From NCBI RefSeq assembly GCF_001544355.1, contig NZ_BCQI01000011.1:1-64000 (forward strand): 64,000 bases of DNA, in the 5' to 3' direction. The notes beneath the pieces are model-generated. The model was not told the origin of the DNA. It worked only from the letters and a program-made list of their open reading frames with translations, and ran no database searches. This DNA comes from Alicyclobacillus acidiphilus NBRC 100859. GTDB taxonomy: Bacteria; Bacillota; Bacilli; Alicyclobacillales; Alicyclobacillaceae. Positions 20,490 to 27,529 of this stretch are shown here, in pieces. Made by a program: the position numbers and the translations under genes. How positions within the stretch are numbered: the stretch's first letter is position 1; each line of letters begins with the position of its first letter.

Positions 20490-23400
20490 TTGGATAGACA
20501 AGAACTGCTCGAGTATATGAAGAGCGATATTTACAAGCCGTTGACCGCACAAGAGTTGTGCGACGTCTTCGACATCGCGAAAGCCGCGGATTTCCGGGAC
20601 TTTATCAAGATGTTGAACGAGCTGGAAGACCAAGGCGACATCATGCGGACAAAGAACAACCGGTATGCCTTGCCGGAGCAAATGAATCTCGTCCTCGGCA
20701 AGCTTCAGATGAAAGCCCGCGGCTTTGGCTTCGTGCTGCCTGAAAAGAGCGGCGAACCCGACGTCTACATCCCAGCAACCGAAATGAACGGGGCGATGAG
20801 CGGAGACAAGGTGCTGGCGAAGGTCGTTGAGACGAAGACGAAGGGCGGCCAGCATCGCGAAGGCGTGATCGTGAAAGTGGTCGAGCGGGCCAACGAGCGC
20901 CTGGTCGGCAAGATCACCATCTATCCGCAACACGCGTTCGTGCACCCGATGGACAAACGGCTGTCGGAGGACATCTTCATTCCGAAAGAGGCAATTGGCG
21001 ACGCGCATGACGGCTATGTGGTCGTGGTCGAACTGACTTCATTCCCATCCGCAACGCACGGACCCGTCGGGAAAGTGGTGGAGGTGCTCGGGCACCCGGA
21101 CGAACCCGGCGTCGATATCCTCGCCGTCATTCGCAAGCACGGTCTGCCTGAGTCCTTCCCCGAGGCCGTGCTGCGCGCCGCGGAGGCGATTCCGCTTGAG
21201 ATCGATCCCGACGAGATCCAACATCGCCGCGATCTGCGCTCCGAGACCATCGTGACCATCGACGGCGACGACGCCAAGGACCTCGACGACGCGGTACACG
21301 TGAAGGAACTGCAGAACGGCAACTATGAACTCGGCGTGCATATCGCGGATGTTGGCTACTACGTGAAGGAAAACAGCGTGATCGACAAGGAGGCGTTCCG
21401 GCGCGGGACCAGCGTGTACTTGGTGGATCGCGTCATTCCCATGCTGCCGCAACGCCTGTCCAACAACATTTGTTCACTCAATCCACAGGTGGATCGGCTG
21501 ACGATGTCGTGTGTGATGGAGATCGACGCGAACGGGGGCATCGTCAGTCACGACATCTTCCCGAGCATCATCAAAACGGCGGCTCGCATGACGTACAACA
21601 ACGTCCGCAAGATTCTCGTCGAACGCGACGAAGCGCTCATCGAGGAGTATGCCCCGCTGGTGCCAATGTTTCAGCGGATGGAGACGTTGGCGCTGATCCT
21701 GCGCGAAAAGCGGATGCGGCGCGGCGCAGTCGACTTCGACTTCGACGAAATCTACGTCAAGGTGAACGATCTCGGCGAGCCGGTGGAAATCATCCCGCGC
21801 CAGCGGTCGATCGCCGAACGGTTGATTGAGGAGTTCATGCTCGCCGCAAACGAAACGGTGGCCGAACACTTCCATTGGCTCGGCGTTCCGTTTGTGTATC
21901 GTATCCACGAAGAGCCGGACGCGGACAAGATGATCGATCTCAACGCGTTTCTCCACAACTTCGGCTTCCATCTGAAAGGCGCAGGCGGCAGCAAGGTCCA
22001 TCCGCGCGCACTCCAGGAAGTGCTGGCGAAAGTGCAAGGAACGCGCGAAGCGCGAATGATTTCCACGGTCATGCTCCGATCCATGCAACAAGCGAAATAC
22101 CGACCGGAATGCACGGGCCACTTTGGGCTGGCCGCGGAATACTACACGCACTTCACGTCGCCCATTCGGCGCTATCCAGACCTGACGATCCACCGCATCA
22201 TGCGGGAGGTGCTACTCGGGGGACTGACGCCGGAACGCGAAGCGAAGCTGCGGGAATTCGTCGAAGAAGCGAGCCGCCAATCGAGCGAGCGGGAACGCGT
22301 TGCCCAGGACGCCGAACGGGAAGTGGATCAACTGAAAATGGTGGAATATATGCAATCCCACATCGACGAAGAGTTCGACGGCATCATCACGAGCGCGACC
22401 CAATTCGGCCTCTTCGTGCAGCTCGACAACGGTGTGGAGGGACTCATCCACATCAGCGCGCTGGATGACGATTATTACGTGTTGAATGAACGCCAGATGG
22501 CGCTTATCGGCGAACGCAACCGACGGGTGTTCCGCATCGGCGATCCCGTCCGAATTTACGTCGCCCGCGCCAGCAAGGAAGATTTGCGGATCGATTTTGG
22601 ACTCGTCGAACATCGTCGCGAAGCGACTTTCGTCGGCGGTGAGGGGAGTGAGGCCATCGTGTATGATGAAGATTTGTCGCCCAAGGAGCGCACGCAAAGC
22701 ATCCGTCGACGGGAAGCGTCCTCGTCCGATGCGCCGCGCCGAGGCGCGGGTCAAAGTGGCAGCGGGCACACTGGGCGCGTGCGCCGGGATCGAGCGGCCG
22801 GACGCAGCGTCGAAGGTGGATTCAGCCGCGATGGACGCCGACGAGACGCTTTGGTCCTGCACGATCACGAAGATCCGGCCGTCGACGCCCGCCACCCCGA
22901 GTTTGCGGCGGGGCAGGGATTGGCAGAAGACATGCCGTACGACGAGTGGGATGCGGAGTTCCCTGATCCGCGCGAATTGCGCGAATCCCGCGAAGCCGAG
23001 CAAGGCTCCGGCCGCCGCGGTCGCAGCGATTCAGAGAGTGATCGATTTGAGCGGCGGGATCGCGAATCCAAAGGCGGCAGCCGTCGCAACGCTGGCCGCG
23101 GCAGCAGCGCGGGTCGCGGGGGTAACGCTGGCCGCGGCAGTGCAGGTCGCGGGAGCGGTGCGGATCGCGGAGGACGTGCAGGTCGTGGTGGCAGCGCCGA
23201 TCGCGGCAGTAGGGCAGGCGCCGGCGGCAATCCGCGTCGGACCTCGGATGAACGTCCGGCGTCAGGCGATCGCTCACGCAGCGAAGGCCGCACAGGCGGC
23301 TATCGCACCTGGGGAGGTCGAGAGGACGCACGCGGCGAGGGGGGAGGCGGTCGCCGCCGCGATCGCTCAGCGCCCACACGGGGTCGCGGCGATGACTACG

Positions 23401-23540
23401 TGTATGCCGACGGACGGAGATCGTCTGCCAAGAAGCACAAAGGCGGCGCTAAGGCCGGCGCAAAGTTTGCCGCGAAACACGGGGGAAGCAAATCCGTGGC
23501 CGGGTCCAAAGGCGCCAGCAGCCGCAAGCGCGGCAGATAA
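20490..23540 (+). CDS. rnr: Ribonuclease R with a long Arg/Gly-rich tail
   Basis: A 3'-to-5' exoribonuclease of about 1016 residues that degrades structured RNA and works with SmpB-tmRNA on stalled mRNAs. Domains in order: winged-helix N-terminus, two cold-shock domains (about 70-220), the RNB catalytic domain (about 240-570) with DGDDAKDLDDAV carrying the metal aspartates, and an S1 domain (about 625-705). About 290 further residues follow, with a basic, RG/GRG-repeat tail from about residue 840, ending KGASSRKRGR. TTG start is preceded by GGAGTG. It sits upstream of smpB and ssrA, forming a complete trans-translation module. Confidence 0.92.
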   Translation: MDRQELLEYMKSDIYKPLTAQELCDVFDIAKAADFRDFIKMLNELEDQGDIMRTKNNRYALPEQMNLVLGKLQMKARGFGFVLPEKSGEPDVYIPATEMNGAMSGDKVLAKVVETKTKGGQHREGVIVKVVERANERLVGKITIYPQHAFVHPMDKRLSEDIFIPKEAIGDAHDGYVVVVELTSFPSATHGPVGKVVEVLGHPDEPGVDILAVIRKHGLPESFPEAVLRAAEAIPLEIDPDEIQHRRDLRSETIVTIDGDDAKDLDDAVHVKELQNGNYELGVHIADVGYYVKENSVIDKEAFRRGTSVYLVDRVIPMLPQRLSNNICSLNPQVDRLTMSCVMEIDANGGIVSHDIFPSIIKTAARMTYNNVRKILVERDEALIEEYAPLVPMFQRMETLALILREKRMRRGAVDFDFDEIYVKVNDLGEPVEIIPRQRSIAERLIEEFMLAANETVAEHFHWLGVPFVYRIHEEPDADKMIDLNAFLHNFGFHLKGAGGSKVHPRALQEVLAKVQGTREARMISTVMLRSMQQAKYRPECTGHFGLAAEYYTHFTSPIRRYPDLTIHRIMREVLLGGLTPEREAKLREFVEEASRQSSERERVAQDAEREVDQLKMVEYMQSHIDEEFDGIITSATQFGLFVQLDNGVEGLIHISALDDDYYVLNERQMALIGERNRRVFRIGDPVRIYVARASKEDLRIDFGLVEHRREATFVGGEGSEAIVYDEDLSPKERTQSIRRREASSSDAPRRGAGQSGSGHTGRVRRDRAAGRSVEGGFSRDGRRRDALVLHDHEDPAVDARHPEFAAGQGLAEDMPYDEWDAEFPDPRELRESREAEQGSGRRGRSDSESDRFERRDRESKGGSRRNAGRGSSAGRGGNAGRGSAGRGSGADRGGRAGRGGSADRGSRAGAGGNPRRTSDERPASGDRSRSEGRTGGYRTWGGREDARGEGGGGRRRDRSAPTRGRGDDYVYADGRRSSAKKHKGGAKAGAKFAAKHGGSKSVAGSKGASSRKRGR

Positions 23541-23635
23541 GCACACCTTGTTGAGTACACTTGTTCGGACGGCCATAACGTGGTAAGATCATTTGCACGC
23601 TGCAATCAATCTTGATGCATGTTGGAGTGACACGT

Positions 23636-24106
23636 ATGGCCAAGTCTGGCGAGGGGAAAATTCTCGCGCAAAACCGAAAGGCGTACCACGATTATTTTAT
23701 CGAGGAGACGTTTGAGGCTGGTCTCGTGCTCACGGGAACAGAAATCAAGTCGATGCGCAAGGGTTCGGTCAGCCTTCGCGACGCATATGCCCGCGTCGAG
23801 AAAGGCGAAGTGTTTTTGCACAATATGCATGTGGCCCCGTATGAACAGGGCAACCGTTTCAATCACGATCCGCTCCGGACCCGCAAATGTCTCCTGCACC
23901 GCAAAGAGATCAATTACCTGTTTGGTGCGGTTCGCGAGCAAGGGTATACGCTGGTACCGACGAAAGTGTACTTGAAGCACGGCTTTGCAAAGGTCGAGCT
24001 GAGTCTCGCGAAGGGCAAGAAGCTGCACGACAAGCGCGAGTCGTTGAAGAAGCGCGATGCCAATCGGGAGATAGAGCGCGCGCTCCGAGATCGACAGAGA
24101 GCGTAA
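23636..24106 (+). CDS. smpB: SsrA-binding protein SmpB
   Basis: A 156-residue RNA-binding protein that brings tmRNA to stalled ribosomes. Typical motifs are [29 protein letters not shown], the [14 protein letters not shown] loop, and the basic C-terminal tail ([17 protein letters not shown]) that enters the mRNA channel. ATG follows TTGGAGTG. The start was set at 23636, not at the longer frame, because of this ribosome site and normal SmpB length. The tmRNA gene follows on the same strand. Confidence 0.94.
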   Translation: MAKSGEGKILAQNRKAYHDYFIEETFEAGLVLTGTEIKSMRKGSVSLRDAYARVEKGEVFLHNMHVAPYEQGNRFNHDPLRTRKCLLHRKEINYLFGAVREQGYTLVPTKVYLKHGFAKVELSLAKGKKLHDKRESLKKRDANREIERALRDRQRA

Positions 24107-24159
24107 CGAACGGCTGGCAAATTTGGCAACGCCGAGTGAAAGTCACCACGATGTGACCA

Positions 24160-24188
24160 TTGTAGGGGCCACCAGCGCGTGGTATAGT
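24160..24188 (+). promoter_or_regulatory. Candidate promoter for ssrA
   Basis: TTGTAG, a 17-bp spacer, then TATAGT resembles a sigma-A promoter. It would start transcription near 24195, about 180 nt before the mature tmRNA 5' end, implying a long processed leader. The leader (24195-24374) has no ORF; I see a small hairpin around GATGGCGG/TTCCATC (24207-24231) and nothing else I can name. Confidence 0.45.
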
Positions 24189-24374
24189 AACAGTGTCGCT
24201 GAAGCGATGGCGGTGATTCGCCTTCCATCGTGATCGACACATGAGATGAGTACCTTGAAGCAAACCATAGACTGAGAGATTGCTGTGTAGTACCTTCATG
24301 TCGCACCAAGTGGAGTCCATCCATTGGTTGGTGTGTCCGTCCATGCAATCACGCCAGGCTTGGACCCAAAACGC

Positions 24375-24746
24375 GGGGGCGTTTTGGATTCGACGGGGGT
24401 TGTTCGAGCATGTACGGCGGGCCGTGGGGCTGCGCACACGTTAATCACGCGGACTTTCTTTAACTGGCAAAGCTAAGAGCTTTACCTCAAACAGCAATCT
24501 CGCTCTCGCTGCCTAATTAGCAACGAGACCGTTACATCGTGTGTTGTCTGTGCACACCCTGTAACGTCAACTTAGCAGACTAGCCGATGACCTTGTTCGC
24601 GGGCCACCGACGAAACTTTAGCGAACTCGCCTGTGCACCAGCGTGATCGTCCGCGGGTGGCAGGGACTTCAGTAGACGGTCTACGCCCGTAGATGTGCAT
24701 GTAGCGAGATCTTCGGACGCGGGTTCGATTCCCGTCGCCTCCACCA
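24375..24746 (+). ncRNA. ssrA: Transfer-messenger RNA (tmRNA)
   Basis: The 5' end GGGGGCG pairs over 7 bp with CGCCTCC (24736-24742), followed by ACCA, forming the tRNA-like acceptor stem of a one-piece tmRNA of 372 nt. TTCGATTCC near the 3' end is the T-loop. Near the 5' end TGGATTCGACGGGGG is the standard tmRNA sequence. The tag reading frame lies in the middle. tmRNA releases stalled ribosomes and marks the product for proteolysis with SmpB. The end of the gene lies 27 bp from the presumed transposon border, so it is the likely attachment site. Confidence 0.95.
24466..24516 (+). other. tmRNA proteolysis-tag reading frame
   Basis: The resume codon GGC starts the open frame, which reads (A)GKAKSFTSNSNLALAA and stops at TAA, with the first alanine supplied by the charged tmRNA itself. 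The GK...SF...ALAA layout matches the Bacilli type of tag (B. subtilis begins AGKTNSF and ends ALAA). Confidence 0.88.
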
Positions 24747-24750
24747 TGTA

Positions 24751-24774
24751 AAACCACGACCAAAACTGTGGTTT
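24751..24774 (+). terminator. Hairpin just after tmRNA
   Basis: AAACCAC pairs with GTGGTTT (24768-24774) around a 10-nt loop. No T-run follows directly, so it is either a weak tmRNA terminator or one whose T-run was displaced by the inserted element, whose first base may be T 24774. Confidence 0.4.
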
Positions 24775-24776
24775 GT

Positions 24777-24850
24777 GATTTAAAGCATAAGTTGTCCAAG
24801 ATGGACAGCTTATGCTTTAAATTAGTATGGGACAATTTATGGTTTAAATT
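24777..24850. repeat. Three 21-bp repeats, candidate TnsB-binding sites at the element end
   Basis: Copies are at 24803-24823 (GGACAGCTTATGCTTTAAATT), 24830-24850 (same but AAT at 6-8 and G at 13), and 24777-24797 in inverted orientation. The consensus is GGACARYTTATGSTTTAAAT. The two direct copies start 27 bp apart. Repeats of about 20 bp near a terminus are the hallmark of TnsB-bound Tn7-type ends. The first copy being inverted, so that copies 1 and 2 form a palindrome, is unlike textbook Tn7 where sites in an end run the same way. Confidence 0.6.
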
Positions 24851-24929
24851 GAGTCGTGGATGATAAACAGCGACCCGGGACAGTGGCTGTCTGCGGCAAG
24901 GGACGTTTTTGTTCTTTATAATAATGAAA

Positions 24930-26363
24930 TCAATTTCTTTCTCTAAAGTCTTTTATTGCTTTCTCTACAGCTTTTCGATACAGATGTTGTCGCACATTAA
25001 CCTGAGAAGAAATTAGGTTCTGTAATCTCACTTGGCTCGGATACATCCCTCTTTCCAGTAAATAAATAGAAATGTCATAGACTTCTTTGTACATCTTCAG
25101 TTGGAACTCTTGTTCGTATTCTTGCCTTCTTTGTTTTATAAGTTCTACTAAATCAGGATAGTGTCGTTTAAACGAAGACCAACTGTAATTGCCTAACTCT
25201 TGAGCAACTCGTTTAACCGAAAGTTCTTCCGGCCTCAACTCCACTATCAACGATAGTGCGCGTTTTCTTATTTGTGCCAACGTATTTGCTTTCTTTTGCG
25301 CCCTCATTCGTGATAACTCATTGTACTCTTTCGGAAAGTGAGCTTTTAGGACATTACAGCTCGTATTCAATTCCCTTGCTAATTCCACCACTGATGGTGG
25401 ATTAGGGTTTTTAAGAACAATGGAAAGTGCTTCTTTATATCTTTCAAGCGTATGACTGTCCAGATGATTTCTTGGTGGTCGAATCCCTTTTATAGGGAGT
25501 TCCCGTCTATTCATCTCAAATATACGGATAGACTGTATAAACGGCAAACGTGTTTCATAGGTCATTTGAATTAACGTGTCTAATTCAATGCGCCTTGCAA
25601 CGCACATTCGTGTAGAAATTGTACGATATAAACTGGACTCTGTTGAAAGTTTGCTACGAACATATGTAAAGAATCTCATGAAAGTTTCGGGTTTCAACTC
25701 AGTAATCCATGTTTCCGTCAATGCGGTTATCATACTGCATATCGTTTCTTCGGTCCAAGCTGCATATGGATCGCTAAGTTCCTTTTCTAAGTTCATCGTT
25801 TCCTGACCCAGCCATGCACCGCATTTGGCACAATGTCCAACTCGATAAGAGGTGCTGTTCATGAAGTCAGTCTGTGTATAAGAACAATTGGGACACGAAT
25901 TCACGAGGTTTGTGTGATGAACTGGGCAAGTTTGCAAAGCAGCAACGAACCATAAAAGAGGCTCATAGATTGTTTGTCCGGTATTCGCCCATTCCTGTAG
26001 ACAGTACGGGCACCATTTTCGAACACTCCCAAGTTTGTAAGAGGACACGAGATGCTTCCATGGGAGAAATGTCATGAAACGAAGGTTTGTGTGATATGTT
26101 GCTTTTTCTAACAATTCGACGTAACGTTCTGTCTTATTACTACACGCATTGAATTGTGAAAAAGTCACGGGTCGACCTTGATCAAATAGTGTCCGGTATA
26201 GCAAAGGTAGAGTTAAGCCGTGTTCCTCAGCCAACCGACAAAGGTAACTACAAAGACTTTCTACGTATATTGTCCCAATACCAATCGGTTCAAGCCTAAA
26301 TAACAAGCTTCGTTTCGGGGATTTCAGTTCCGGCTTTGGTTCCTCTATCCATGTGAAGTCCAT
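24930..26363 (-). CDS. TniQ/TnsD family target-selector protein A
   Basis: A 477-residue protein (ATG 26363, GGAG 9 nt upstream). The N-terminal TniQ region shows SLCSYLCRLAEEHGL, FLPWKHL, then zinc-finger pairs CPYC...CPVH at about 120-160 and CPNC...CAKC at about 165-195. The C-terminal half is basic and helical with two helix-turn-helix-like units (PPSVVELARELNTS and SVKRVAQELGNYS), as in TnsD proteins that bind a chromosomal attachment site. It is the last gene of the minus-strand transposition operon and nearest to tmRNA. It is a good candidate for the tmRNA-recognising factor (inference). Confidence 0.85.
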   Translation of the reverse strand: MDFTWIEEPKPELKSPKRSLLFRLEPIGIGTIYVESLCSYLCRLAEEHGLTLPLLYRTLFDQGRPVTFSQFNACSNKTERYVELLEKATYHTNLRFMTFLPWKHLVSSYKLGSVRKWCPYCLQEWANTGQTIYEPLLWFVAALQTCPVHHTNLVNSCPNCSYTQTDFMNSTSYRVGHCAKCGAWLGQETMNLEKELSDPYAAWTEETICSMITALTETWITELKPETFMRFFTYVRSKLSTESSLYRTISTRMCVARRIELDTLIQMTYETRLPFIQSIRIFEMNRRELPIKGIRPPRNHLDSHTLERYKEALSIVLKNPNPPSVVELARELNTSCNVLKAHFPKEYNELSRMRAQKKANTLAQIRKRALSLIVELRPEELSVKRVAQELGNYSWSSFKRHYPDLVELIKQRRQEYEQEFQLKMYKEVYDISIYLLERGMYPSQVRLQNLISSQVNVRQHLYRKAVEKAIKDFRERN

Positions 26364-26392
26364 TAAATTCAACTCCGATCATCTCGGCATAT

Positions 26393-27529
26393 TCAGACTT
26401 CTGTTCCCGTCTTGTCGCGTGTCGGCCTACGCTGTCCGGGTCTGTGTCTCTTATGTTCCTTGGTTTCTGTGAAAACACTTTCTCGAGTTGACTCAAGCCC
26501 AACAGAGAACGAACACGCTTGGCGTAACAGTTCTTCGGATTCTTTTCTTCTGTAAAATGATGCCTCACCCGCCTGTGCTTCGGCCAACAACCGCATACAT
26601 GTGTCTGCATCGTGAGCCGTTGCCTGGAGGTGCTCCAATCGCATCGTATCATCACCTTGGTGAAGTGCCAGTGAAAGTGCGCGTTCCAGCCAATTTTTGA
26701 GAATGCCGACACAGCCAATGGAGTGTGCATAGAGCTCCTCCACGTGACTGAGAAGGTCCGGCATTTCCTGGAAAGGAAGACGACGTTGGAACTCAAGAAC
26801 CACATTTGTAAATATCTCAATATCACGACGATTCGTGTTCATGTAGCGAAAGAAATCATACCTGAACGAACGTCGTCCAAGTTGTCCACTTAACTCGTTT
26901 ACGGGCAAAAGCTCGTAGGTGCCGACCAAGATAATCGTTACACCAGTAAGGTTGAATATGGTTTTTAAATTGTTCATCTGGTCATTCATGCTCTTCCCGC
27001 TCGCGACTTTACCAAGGTGTTGTGCTTCGTCGATGATCATCACGCGTGTTTTTCGATGGTGAAGTGCCTTCAACATATCACGCCTCAGTTCGTCTAATTT
27101 CAGACGCTGAACCCACGAACGATTCCGATCATCCATCAGGACGGGATTCAGGATTCGAAGGACTTCAGTGTACAAATCACTCCAGCTAAAGTTTCCTTTT
27201 CCATGAGGAGCTTTGGCCTCAATCCGAACAATAGGAATAAAGCCTGCATCGTTCTCCATCTCGGCATAGAAATGTTGAACAAGCTTCTTTTCAAAGTCTT
27301 CGATGAGCGTCGTTTTGCCAACTCCACTTGGACCCATGACAAATAACAGTTCCGCGGAACCAGGGTCGATCGTTACGCGGAAGAGCGTTTCTTCAAGATG
27401 ATGTAAATTGGGATGCCGTAACTTCTGTTCATGAAAAAACCTGAGCCTTTGGTGAACCGACTCTTGTAGGAGTTCTTTCGGGAACTTGGCCGTTAACCGA
27501 TCAGCGGGAATATTCAATTTCATGATCAT
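26393..27529 (-). CDS. tnsC: TnsC-like AAA+ transposition regulator
   Basis: A 378-residue ATPase that links the target selector to the transposase and gives target immunity in Tn7 systems. The Walker A motif is GPSGVGKT at about residue 67 and Walker B is VMIIDEAQHL at about 162; sensor-like IILVGTYELL follows. The length and the N-terminal region fit the TnsC/TniB group. Its ATG overlaps the tnsAB stop (ATGA), so translation is coupled. The C-terminal tail is Lys/Arg-rich (KEHKRHRPGQRR), possibly the contact to TnsAB or DNA. Confidence 0.9.
   Translation of the reverse strand: MIMKLNIPADRLTAKFPKELLQESVHQRLRFFHEQKLRHPNLHHLEETLFRVTIDPGSAELLFVMGPSGVGKTTLIEDFEKKLVQHFYAEMENDAGFIPIVRIEAKAPHGKGNFSWSDLYTEVLRILNPVLMDDRNRSWVQRLKLDELRRDMLKALHHRKTRVMIIDEAQHLGKVASGKSMNDQMNNLKTIFNLTGVTIILVGTYELLPVNELSGQLGRRSFRYDFFRYMNTNRRDIEIFTNVVLEFQRRLPFQEMPDLLSHVEELYAHSIGCVGILKNWLERALSLALHQGDDTMRLEHLQATAHDADTCMRLLAEAQAGEASFYRRKESEELLRQACSFSVGLESTRESVFTETKEHKRHRPGQRRPTRDKTGTEV

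Noticed and set aside
22486-23586. 366-codon frame overlapping the RNase R tail
   Set aside because: It lies in another frame of the repetitive tail; its Ala-rich composition follows from the GC-rich repeats.
24720-24746. Separate tRNA gene at the TTCGATTCC...CCA sequence
   Set aside because: It is the 3' tRNA-like part of tmRNA and pairs with the 5' end at 24375; no D-arm or anticodon arm is present.
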